DNA from: JBEKYD01 sp049509915
Lineage (GTDB): Bacteria; Acidobacteriota; Terriglobia; Bryobacterales; Bryobacteraceae
DNA length: 7,817 nt
Direction of reading: 5' to 3'
NCBI GenBank assembly: GCA_049509915.1
Contig: JBEKZL010000313.1
Coordinates: forward strand, 1-7,817
Positions 1 through 5,702 of the stretch are shown here, piece after piece (within the stretch, counting starts at the first letter, position 1; the number at the start of each line of letters is the position of its first letter). The translations under genes were made by a program, and so were the position numbers. The notes beneath the pieces are model-generated. The model ran no database searches. It saw only the letters and a program-made list of their open reading frames with translations, and was not told the DNA's origin.

Positions 1-66
1 TTCCAACAGATCGACCAAGAATTGCTCCAGGCGCTTTCGGCATCGACCCATCTGGGCGTCGGTCAT
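1..66 (-). CDS. Transposase-like protein, N-terminal 22 codons only (runs off left edge)
   Basis: The reverse complement opens with ATG at 66-64 and stays open for 22 codons to the window edge. It begins MTDAQMGRCRKRL and ends EQFLVDLLE. The spacing of charged residues and the RLxxFLxxLLE pattern resemble the start of DDE transposases of the IS4/IS701 type, where this helix is followed by a 'grr-ergRLYVRGLL' region; that region would lie outside the window. Support comes from a well-formed promoter immediately upstream (TTGACA, 17-base spacer, TATGTT). No strong Shine-Dalgarno sequence precedes the ATG, only GGGC. With so few residues visible, another small DNA-associated protein cannot be excluded. 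Confidence 0.45.
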   Translation of the reverse strand, partial: MTDAQMGRCRKRLEQFLVDLLE

Positions 67-70
67 GCCC

Positions 71-94
71 AAACATAACGCCATTTTTATGTTT
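71..94. repeat. Palindrome AAACATA-N10-TATGTTT, copy 1
   Basis: The arms AAACATA (71-77) and TATGTTT (88-94) are exact reverse complements separated by 10 bases; counting the next inner pair gives 8-base arms. It lies over the promoter of the left-edge transposase-like gene. The same motif, with the same spacing and the same TG after the right arm plus one T, occurs at 7481-7504 in front of the other transposase. It could be a repressor site, an element-end binding site, or a hairpin. Confidence 0.6.
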
Positions 95-100
95 TGTCAA
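72..100 (-). promoter_or_regulatory. Sigma70-type promoter for the left-edge gene
   Basis: On the minus strand a perfect -35 box TTGACA (95-100) is separated by exactly 17 bases from TATGTT (72-77, 4 of 6 matches to TATAAT). An AT-rich stretch lies upstream of the -35. The -10 ends five bases before the ATG at 66, so the transcript would have almost no leader. The spacer and -10 are completely covered by the palindrome at 71-94, which suggests an operator. Confidence 0.6.
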
Positions 101-168
101 TACTTAACGAAGTAATACTAGACATCGAATGCTCCCGGCGGCGCAGATCCGGCCGTTAATCGCGCCAA

Positions 169-891
169 TCAAATCGACTTGTACAGGCGCTCTTCGTAAA
201 AGTCATACCGTCCTCCCACCGGGTATGTGGTCGCGGCACGGAAGCGCCGCGTATAAGCGGCTGCTTCATGGGCGTCAAAGGCTTTCCTATTCGGCCATAC
301 TGCCACGATCGCGTAGTGGTGGTCGCCCCAGTGATAAGCATCGTAGCGAATCACACCCTCCTCCTTCTGGGTGGCTCCGGCGAGCGCCTGGACCAGGGTT
401 TGGACGGAACTGGCGATTGAAGACTTGAAATCCATATGCTCCACCATGTAGAGCGCGCCGGGGGCAGGCTTGGCCCCCGCCGGAGCGGTAGCAAAATTGT
501 ACTGCATCATCGAATAGGGGGGACTGTTGCGGATCGGCGTGAGCGCCTCCTGGAATTTCGAAGACGATTCCGCCTTTGCATGGGCATCGAAGGCAGCCTG
601 GTCCTTCCAGCCTTCGAAGATGACGAAGCGATTCGGGCGGATCGTCTCCTGCAAGGCGGTAAACTCCAGATTCCCCGATTCGTGTCGACTCAATTCGCGA
701 TATTTCTTGAGAAGGGCGATGCCTTGGCCGACTGAGTTTGCCGCCACGTCGAGATATGTCACCTCATAAACCGGCCCGACGCCGGTTTGGGCCGGTGCGC
801 CGGACGCGACAGCCATATCGATCAAGAGCGATCCCGCCAAAACAGGCGCCCATCTGCCCAACAGAGTGAATGACCTTGCCAATAGCCGCAT
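169..891 (-). CDS. Exported double ABM-domain protein (first paralogue by position, downstream gene of the operon)
   Basis: The 240-residue protein has a signal peptide (residues 1-35; R-rich start, hydrophobic 7-30, likely cleavage after APA before QT). Two ferredoxin-like ABM domains follow, at about 41-135 and 146-238. Each shows the family core: a 'VYEVTYLDV' or 'LYMVEHMDF' first strand, a 'FVIFEGWKDQAAFDAH' or 'YAIVAVWPNRKAFDAH' strand-helix, and a closing K/RF helix. ABM proteins are small, usually cytoplasmic oxygenases or quinol monooxygenases, typically one domain per chain and acting as dimers. Here two domains in one exported chain probably mimic that dimer. The substrate is unknown and catalysis is not proven. 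The ATG at 891 is fixed by a Shine-Dalgarno GGGAGGA (900-906) 8 bases upstream. It follows the upstream paralogue by 34 bases, so the two are probably co-transcribed. Confidence 0.85.
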   Translation of the reverse strand: MRLLARSFTLLGRWAPVLAGSLLIDMAVASGAPAQTGVGPVYEVTYLDVAANSVGQGIALLKKYRELSRHESGNLEFTALQETIRPNRFVIFEGWKDQAAFDAHAKAESSSKFQEALTPIRNSPPYSMMQYNFATAPAGAKPAPGALYMVEHMDFKSSIASSVQTLVQALAGATQKEEGVIRYDAYHWGDHHYAIVAVWPNRKAFDAHEAAAYTRRFRAATTYPVGGRYDFYEERLYKSI

Positions 892-925
892 GAAATTTGT
901 CCTCCCGATAGCTTATTGTCGACAA

Positions 926-1675
926 TCAGTTGATTGGAGTATAGAGGCGATCGTCATAGGGCGAACCGAGCACCTTGCCCACCGTGTCGCGGAATTGCCG
1001 GGCATAGGCCGACATTTCATAGTCATCGAACGCCTTGCGGTTCTGCCAGGCGGCAAATATGGTCATATAGTTCGTGGGTATGTGGGCTCCGCTAAGGACG
1101 TCAAAACGCAGATTGCCTTCGCCCTGCCTGGCGGCCTCGGCTAGCTGTTTGCCGGGCGCGAAGATTGTCTGGATGTACTTCGGAAGCACGTCGAGGTGCA
1201 ATATCATATAAATAGGATGGGCTGCAGACGCTTCCCGAGCGGGTCCAACGGAGATGACAAAATAGTCGCGCCGATCGCAGCGGCCACTGGAAATAGACTG
1301 CAACTTGTCGCAGAATTCAGCCGTATGGGCGGCCTTCTCGTTCGCATCGTAGGCAGACTGGTCTGTCCACGCTTCATAAATCGCGAATAGATTGGGCCAG
1401 CCTACTTCCTGGAGAAGAGTGACGCCTTGGTTTCCAGGTTGTTTGAGCGCCGCGTCCCGGTACTGTTTGAGCAGGGCAATGCCTTGGCTGGTTGCGCTCG
1501 GCACGACATCGACGCTCGTCACGCCATAGATGGCACCACCGCTGGTCTGAGCCTGTGCGCCGGAAATCGCCGCGACCCAGACCAGGAGCATCAACGGCAA
1601 TGCGCAAAAGAACGGAGGCTCGAACAAGGGCGCCGCATTCTTCTTACGAAAAGGACGCCGTCGAATGCAATCCAT
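926..1675 (-). CDS. Exported double ABM-domain protein (second paralogue, promoter-proximal gene of the operon)
   Basis: A 249-residue paralogue of the neighbouring protein. The signal peptide is residues 1-43 (basic RRRPFRKK, hydrophobic 21-40, cleavage after AQA before QT). ABM domains lie at about 48-145 and 154-247. Matching landmarks include SQGIALLKQYRD, LFAIYEAWTDQSAYDANEK, YMTIFAAWQNRKAFDDYE and a DDRLYTPIN tail that parallels EERLYKSI. Two Cys (122 and 133) in the exported part could form a disulfide; the other copy lacks them. The frame is open upstream to an ATG at 1858 (310 codons). I chose 1675 because GGAGAAG (1681-1687) sits 5 bases before it, the signal peptide then falls at the N-terminus, and the length matches the paralogue. 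The upstream 61 codons would bury the signal sequence. Likely an exported binding or oxygenase-like protein; substrate unknown. Confidence 0.82.
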   Translation of the reverse strand: MDCIRRRPFRKKNAAPLFEPPFFCALPLMLLVWVAAISGAQAQTSGGAIYGVTSVDVVPSATSQGIALLKQYRDAALKQPGNQGVTLLQEVGWPNLFAIYEAWTDQSAYDANEKAAHTAEFCDKLQSISSGRCDRRDYFVISVGPAREASAAHPIYMILHLDVLPKYIQTIFAPGKQLAEAARQGEGNLRFDVLSGAHIPTNYMTIFAAWQNRKAFDDYEMSAYARQFRDTVGKVLGSPYDDRLYTPIN

Positions 1676-1858
1676 AATCGCTTCTCCAGTCTGGCAATCT
1701 CCTAAAAAAACCAGGGCACAGTCCGGCTCAGTTTGCCGCAAACGGGAGTTGGCAGGCCCCAAGAAAATTTGTCGGCATGACTTTTTGCCGGATACCTGCA
1801 TCAAAGATCGCTCTGAACCGGAATTTCCCTTTTTGACCTCCCGGATAGGCGAACTCAT

Positions 1859-2105
1859 ACTATAACCGAATTGTACACATCAAACCGCCCCCATGGTCCG
1901 ACCTCAATCGTCGCCGGTCCGCGCACCACCGTCTGCCGCCGCCGAACGCGGTGGCCTCGACGGCGTCAAAACCGGTGAAATCGCTGATCTTCTAGACCGG
2001 CGCTAACGTCGTCGGCGGGCGGTTTGTGCCTTTGCGAGGGTTCGATTGCGGGCTTACGCGCTTCTGCCGGACGAATAAAAGTGAAACTTGGTGTAAAATC
2101 TCCAC
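1859..2105. other. Intergenic spacer between divergent gene pairs
   Basis: Counting the untranslated leader of the ABM operon, the gap between the divergent starts is 1676-2105. On the minus strand a weak -10-like TATAGT lies at 1859-1864, with no well-spaced -35. A GC-rich stretch at about 1890-2000 reads on the minus strand as a short protein-like segment (ISDFTGFDAVEATAFGGG) that continues in another frame (TVVRGPATIEVGPWGRFDV). This might be a coding fossil, but I do not recognise a family. A 37-codon plus-strand ORF at 1893-2006 has no ribosome binding site and is not called. Confidence 0.3.
2094..2105 (+). promoter_or_regulatory. -10 box of a probable leaderless promoter
   Basis: TAAAAT (2094-2099) ends 6 bases before the ATG at 2106, so transcription would start at or within a base of the start codon. 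No Shine-Dalgarno-like sequence is present in the preceding 20 bases. No convincing -35 is seen at 16-18 bases upstream. The arrangement is mirrored in the downstream paralogue, which is the main support. Confidence 0.45.
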
Positions 2106-2750
2106 ATGCGTGAACTCTTACTCTCTTGCCTGCTGGCAGCTTCGGCTTTTGCTCAGACCGAAAAGTTCGGCGCGTTCACCAATTCCGACGACGTAGGCGG
2201 TCCTCCGATCAAAGGGTCCGCGGAGTTTGACGCCTCCACGGGGCAGTACCGGATCACCGGCTCCGGCACCGATATCTGGGGCAGGGCGGATCAGTTCCAC
2301 TATGTTTGGCGACAGATGTCGGGCGACTTTGCGGTCACGGCCACGGCCCATTTCCTCACTGAAGGAAACGAGCACCGCAAGGCCGTGATCATGCTCCGCA
2401 AGACTCTCGACACCGATTCGCCATTCGTCCACCTCGTGATCCACGGCAACGGCATGCCCGGGGTTCAGTTCCGGAACACCAAGGGCGATAATACCAACAC
2501 GGTCGATCTCCCGATAGAAGGCCCGGGAACGTTCAAGCTAAAGCTGGTCCGGCAGGGCGCCACGATCACCGTGTGGATGGCCAAAAACGGCGCGACGTTG
2601 AGGGAGCTTGGACACACAAACAGCGCGTTGGGGAGCCCGGTTTTAGTCGGGCTCGGAGTCAGCTCGCATACACAGGCCGCATCGAACACCGTATTATTTT
2701 CGGACGTGTCGGTGGAACAACTAGCACCGCCGGCCGCCAGGAAACAATGA
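2106..2750 (+). CDS. Exported concanavalin-A-like (beta-sandwich) protein, tandem copy 1
   Basis: The 214-residue protein has a short signal peptide (MRELLLSCLLAASAFAQ, cleavage near AFA/QT). One domain follows, of the lectin/glucanase-like fold seen in DUF1349-like proteins. Landmarks are FTNSDDVG (24-31), GSAEFDASTGQYRITGSG (37-54), IWGRADQFHYVWRQMSGDF (57-75), EHRKAVIMLRKTLDTDSP (89-106), HGNGMPGVQFR (113-123), FKLKLVR (143-149) and VGLGVSSH (181-188). To my knowledge a very similar module sits at the N-terminus or beside beta-propeller (TolB/PD40) proteins in Acidobacteriota and Bacteroidota; here it stands alone. It has no obvious catalytic acid pair, so a carbohydrate-binding or accessory role is more likely than hydrolysis. 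It acts outside the cytoplasmic membrane. The ligand is unknown. Confidence 0.8.
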   Translation: MRELLLSCLLAASAFAQTEKFGAFTNSDDVGGPPIKGSAEFDASTGQYRITGSGTDIWGRADQFHYVWRQMSGDFAVTATAHFLTEGNEHRKAVIMLRKTLDTDSPFVHLVIHGNGMPGVQFRNTKGDNTNTVDLPIEGPGTFKLKLVRQGATITVWMAKNGATLRELGHTNSALGSPVLVGLGVSSHTQAASNTVLFSDVSVEQLAPPAARKQ

Positions 2751-2938
2751 TAGGGACTTCGCGACCGGTCTCGGCCGTCTAATCGCGCGACATCACCGCG
2801 AAGTTCGCTGCGCGGAACGCGGAAAGCAGGCGAATCGACCGCCCCACACGATGCCAGTGATTCCACTATGTCGCGCGCCCTGCCCTGTCGGGTAGTGTCT
2901 TAACCCCCTGTCGTGCGACCTCATCCAAGAAACGTATA
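2751..2938. other. Spacer between tandem lectin-like genes
   Basis: This 188-base stretch has no credible ORF and no hairpin followed by a T-run. The independent -10 box near its right end suggests that the second gene has its own promoter and the pair is not simply one operon. Confidence 0.4.
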
Positions 2939-2947
2939 ATGTTTATC
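2935..2947 (+). promoter_or_regulatory. Consensus -10 box of a probable leaderless promoter
   Basis: A perfect TATAAT (2935-2940) ends 7 bases before the ATG at 2948. It overlaps an in-frame ATG at 2939, which therefore could not be in the transcript. No Shine-Dalgarno sequence lies upstream. No clear -35 box is seen at 17 bases (CGTGCG there). The position matches that of TAAAAT in front of the first copy. Confidence 0.55.
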
Positions 2948-3592
2948 ATGCGTGAGCTATTGGCTATTTGCCTACTGGCTGCTTCGGCTTTCGCCCAGAG
3001 CGGAAACCTGGGCGCCTTCACCAACTCAGGCGACGTAGGCGATCCTTCGAGGAAAGGGTCGGCGGAGTTTAACGTCTCCAACGAGCAGTACCACATCACC
3101 GGCTCGGGCGCCAACATCTGGGCGAAGCAGGATCAGTTCCAATATGTCTGGCGAGAGATGTCGGGTAACTTCGCGGTCACCGCCACGATGCAATTCCTCG
3201 GTCAAGGGGAAGCGCACCGCAAGGCCGGGATCATGTTCCGCCAGTCTCTGGCCACCGATTCGCCATACAGTGACATCGTGATTCACGGCAACGGCATGCC
3301 TGGGATTCAGTGGCGCAGCAAACCGGGCGAAAACACCAACACGTTCGATCTCCCGTTCGACGGTCCGGGGAAGTTCAAGCTGAAGCTGGTCCGGAACGGG
3401 GTCAGGATTTTTGTGTCAATCGCCAAGGGTGGCGCGGAGTTGAAGGAAGTTGCACACACCGAGGTCACGTTTCGGGACCCGATACTGGTCGGACTCGTAA
3501 TCTGCTCACACGAAGCGAACGCGTCGGACACGGTGGTATTTTCGGATGTGTCGGTGGAACAACTGGCGCAGCCGACCGGCACGAAACAATAG
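2948..3592 (+). CDS. Exported concanavalin-A-like (beta-sandwich) protein, tandem copy 2
   Basis: A second copy of the preceding gene: 214 residues, aligning end to end without gaps, with 136 of 214 positions identical by hand count (about 64%). The best conserved blocks are the signal peptide (LLAASAFAQ), FTNS-DVG, KGSAEF, TGSG-IW, DQF-YVWR-MSG-FAVTAT, VIHGNGMPG, FKLKLVR and VFSDVSVEQLA. Surface positions such as 81-89 and 170-179 differ most, so the two may bind different ligands. An upstream in-frame ATG at 2939 would add MFI. I chose 2948 because copy 1 begins with the same MRELL and the -10 box overlaps 2939. The gene is convergent with the membrane regulator. The role is inferred as a secreted or periplasmic binding domain; no enzymatic motif is visible. 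Confidence 0.8.
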   Translation: MRELLAICLLAASAFAQSGNLGAFTNSGDVGDPSRKGSAEFNVSNEQYHITGSGANIWAKQDQFQYVWREMSGNFAVTATMQFLGQGEAHRKAGIMFRQSLATDSPYSDIVIHGNGMPGIQWRSKPGENTNTFDLPFDGPGKFKLKLVRNGVRIFVSIAKGGAELKEVAHTEVTFRDPILVGLVICSHEANASDTVVFSDVSVEQLAQPTGTKQ

Positions 3593-3907
3593 GACGAACT
3601 GCCTGGCCGATCTTGGCTGAAAGCACCTGATACGACGGCAACCGCCAACATCGCATTGCCCGCTATCTGCGTAAATCGTTGGCCTGCCCATCATCGTACT
3701 GGTGCTGTACACCGCACCAGCTACGGGTGCAAGCGGCCGGAGTATCGCAACATTTCGCCGTCCGTTCCAGATTGGGCGTTGCCTGGCTTATGATGCTCTT
3801 CAGCTCGTCGAGGAGCACCACGACAAGATCTCCCTAGCAGCTAAACTAACGGTCGCGGCTCAGACTCGCGGCCGGGCACGGTTATTACCGAACGAGCTGC
3901 AACAGCC
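3593..3907. other. Convergent intergenic region with one hairpin
   Basis: This 315-base gap separates convergent genes. It contains a 7-base-arm palindrome (3699-3720) and a short direct repeat TCGCGGC (3853-3859 and 3866-3872). Open frames exist on both strands (for example 3702-3944 plus), but they lack ribosome binding sites and any recognisable protein pattern. No gene is called. Confidence 0.4.
3699..3720. terminator. Hairpin between convergent genes, possible bidirectional terminator
   Basis: CTGGTGC (3699-3705) and GCACCAG (3714-3720) pair exactly across an 8-base loop. It lies between the ends of two convergent genes, where a shared terminator is expected. No T-run follows on either side, so intrinsic termination is doubtful; it may only be an mRNA-stabilising stem. 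Confidence 0.3.
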
Positions 3908-5215
3908 TTACTCTAGAGAGGGCGGATGCTCCATCACGCGGTAGGCCACCAGCGCCCAGTTCAAGGGCATGGCTTGGTCGCGGCTGCCCTTGACGATCAC
4001 CTGGTAAGAGGCCGGCACCCGCCGAAGTCCGTCTTTCCGAAAGCCGTCGCGAAGGGCCGCAAGGCCGGCGGGGCTGGTGAGAAATTCCATCGCCGCCGGA
4101 GCTCCCGCGCCCGTGACGCCCGAAACCACGATGGCGCGAGGCCCTTCCTCAGAGCCCGTCCGGTTCGGGAAAACGGTGATCAGGCCATACGCCACAATGA
4201 GTTTCCCGGATTGCCCGCGGCTGGGCACCAGCACCAGCGCGGACGCCGATTGAGGTGAGCGTTCGCGGACGACTTCTTCGCCAAGCCCGTCATCCTCCAC
4301 GATCATGAAGGGTGTGTTTCGCAAGACCCGGGCCGCATAGGGGCTATAGTTGGGTGAGCCAATGAGCAAGATGTTCCGGTTTCGTAGCGCAGCTTGCCCG
4401 AGGATGTTCTCCGGTAGAAACTGAACGGAGCCTCCGGAGGCGGCAATGATTTGGGTCGCCTCCACCGCGGCCGCGGCGTCGCCGAACAAGGGAGCACTGG
4501 TGGAGTGGTACAAATACGGTTCTCCGTTGCCCGGTAACCCAAGAGTGGCATACCAATCGGCGACGTCTTTCGGCGCCGGCTGAAATCCCGGGTGGCGGGG
4601 CGGAGCGGGAAAGGGCTTGATCGCCAGCGCCGGCGGTATCGCCAGGCAAAGCAGCACATTGGCGCCCGGGCGCAGCATGGGGCCCCAGAACTGCCGCAGA
4701 ATCGCATCCTCGCGCCGATGCTGATAAAACAACCCTCCGGCGGCGGCCACGCACGTCAGGATCGCTGCTATGCCTAGAACAAGGCGTCGCGTACCCCTCT
4801 GAGAGGGAGCTTTCGCCGTCACCCGGTCCGGAACGAGGGACAGAGGCCCAGCTTCCTGCGACGGCGCCACCTCATAAAAAAAGGGTATGTAAGAACCCTT
4901 TTTGAGGCCGATCCGCAGTTGGGCGTCCGGACGCTCGTCGCGGTAAAGCTGCTGAAGCTTTTGCCGCAAGTCGTGCGCCCGCCCTCGCACGCCGGAATCA
5001 TCGGTGGGAGAATACGCCACAGGACGGCCTAGGGCTTCGATGCCAACCGAGTATTCGCTGATCTCATCGGCACGGCCGGCGGCCTCCATTTCAGAGATAT
5101 AGCGGAGGAACCGCCTGAGCTGACCGGCGCGGGCGAACGTGTCACTCTGCAGCACCAGCGCAAGCGCCTGCTGTTTCTCTTGAGAGCTGAAGGTGCGCTC
5201 CGTTCGAACCTCCAA
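3908..5215 (-). CDS. Single-pass membrane regulator-like protein with N-terminal winged-helix-like domain
   Basis: The 435-residue protein has three parts. Residues 10-115 are an N-terminal domain with landmarks GQLRRFLRYISEMEAAGRADEI, EYSVGIEALGRP, YSPTDDSGVRGRAHDLRQKL and GLKKGSYIPFFYE. This pattern recurs in Acidobacteriota regulators, sometimes ahead of TPR or cyclase domains, and is probably a winged-helix-like DNA-binding unit. A transmembrane helix spans 144-163. The external domain 172-430 has FWGPML, VLLCLAIP, NILLIGSPNYSPYAARVL, GLITVFPNR, IVVSGVTGAGAPAAMEFLTSP and YQVIVKG. The topology (cytoplasmic N-terminus, external C-terminus) suggests a ToxR/CadC-like one-component sensor, but this is inference. 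The start is TTG at 5215: GGGGGTGAG (5219-5227) precedes it and the next Met lies inside the domain. Its targets are unknown; the convergent lectin-like pair is a candidate only by proximity. Confidence 0.7.
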   Translation of the reverse strand: MEVRTERTFSSQEKQQALALVLQSDTFARAGQLRRFLRYISEMEAAGRADEISEYSVGIEALGRPVAYSPTDDSGVRGRAHDLRQKLQQLYRDERPDAQLRIGLKKGSYIPFFYEVAPSQEAGPLSLVPDRVTAKAPSQRGTRRLVLGIAAILTCVAAAGGLFYQHRREDAILRQFWGPMLRPGANVLLCLAIPPALAIKPFPAPPRHPGFQPAPKDVADWYATLGLPGNGEPYLYHSTSAPLFGDAAAAVEATQIIAASGGSVQFLPENILGQAALRNRNILLIGSPNYSPYAARVLRNTPFMIVEDDGLGEEVVRERSPQSASALVLVPSRGQSGKLIVAYGLITVFPNRTGSEEGPRAIVVSGVTGAGAPAAMEFLTSPAGLAALRDGFRKDGLRRVPASYQVIVKGSRDQAMPLNWALVAYRVMEHPPSLE

Positions 5216-5218
5216 AGT

Positions 5219-5244
5219 CTCACCCCCGATTTCAACATATTATC
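5219..5244 (-). promoter_or_regulatory. Promoter -10 and ribosome binding site deciding a TTG start
   Basis: On the minus strand TGTGATAAT gives an extended -10 (TG-n-GATAAT, hexamer at 5239-5244). GGGGGTGAG at 5219-5227 matches the anti-Shine-Dalgarno complement GGAGGTGA with one mismatch, just before TTG at 5215. The predicted leader is about 17 bases. No good -35 is seen, as expected for an extended -10 promoter. Confidence 0.45.
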
Positions 5245-5386
5245 ACAGCCGTTGCGCGCGCTCCCAGCTTGATTCCCGGCTTGGGCAAACCCGGACGTTC
5301 CTCCAGGGACCTTGCAGTTGCGCCACACGCCCCTTTTGGCGCCCCTTTGTAAGCCCTTGTCTCAGTATGGGTTGCATGGGTGCGCG

Positions 5387-5577
5387 GTCCTTAGTGGAGA
5401 TGCCAGCTGAGCGGCACCGACCTATGTGCTCAGCTCCTCGAAGAGCGGCCGGGAATCAAGGTGCTGATCATGTCGAGCGCGGACATGAGCGATATAGTCT
5501 GCAAGAACGCCAACTTGCTGTTCCTGCCCAAGCCATTCAACGGACTGATTCTCAAGCGAGAGCGCGCGCGATCTTAG
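5387..5577 (+). pseudogene. Decayed response-regulator receiver domain (CheY-like), C-terminal half
   Basis: Reading from 5410 to the TAG at 5575-5577 gives 55 residues that match the second half of a receiver domain: SGTDLCAQLLEERPGIK, then VLIMSSADMSD with the conserved Ser/Thr ending beta-4, then LLFLPKPFNGLIL with the invariant Lys-Pro. The preceding GL/S turn should follow 'D-x-x-MPG'. The bases at 5394-5405 do read VEMP, but in a frame that needs two extra bases to join CTG-AGC-GGC at 5407, and VLS (5387-5395) precedes it in place of the phosphoacceptor strand. The phosphorylatable Asp and the first half, including the acidic pocket, are not readable. It has no start codon of its own, so it is a fossil. 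Receiver domains accept phosphate from histidine kinases; this one cannot. Confidence 0.75.
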
Positions 5578-5702
5578 GCCTTCCCGCTTTGGCGCCAGCG
5601 GCTTAGGAAAACGGTGAGGTAGGCTTGCGGACCTCCTAGCCTCGATTTCCACGCGTGATAATTTGCTAACGCGATTGGGGTGTTTGGCAGCGTAGGCGCG
5701 GC
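5578..5702. other. Spacer between receiver fossil and transposase, with an imperfect hairpin
   Basis: GAGGTAGG (5616-5623) and CCTAGCCTC (5635-5643) can pair with one bulged base, followed by GATTTCC. This is a weak terminator candidate for the receiver remnant. The left end of the insertion element should lie in this stretch, but no clear terminal repeat was found. No gene is seen. Confidence 0.3.

Noticed and set aside
1893..2006. 37-codon plus-strand ORF in the divergent spacer
   Set aside because: No ribosome binding site, low-complexity Ala/Pro/Arg composition, no family recognised.
2465..2866. Minus-strand ORFs antisense to the lectin-like genes (2465-2866, 3307-3651)
   Set aside because: The two are similar to each other only because the sense genes are paralogues; the sense frames carry signal peptides and conserved motifs.
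3702..3944. 80-codon plus-strand ORF overlapping the end of the regulator
   Set aside because: No Shine-Dalgarno sequence, no recognised motif, and it runs into a confident antisense gene.
4344..4754. Alternate-frame minus-strand ORFs inside the membrane regulator (4344-4754, 4303-4707)
   Set aside because: Arg/Pro-rich shadow frames; the regulator frame has recognisable motifs throughout.
5193..5606. Plus-strand 137-codon ORF covering the receiver remnant
   Set aside because: It reads the remnant in the wrong frame, has no ribosome binding site and no protein-like pattern; the real signal is the frame ending at 5577.
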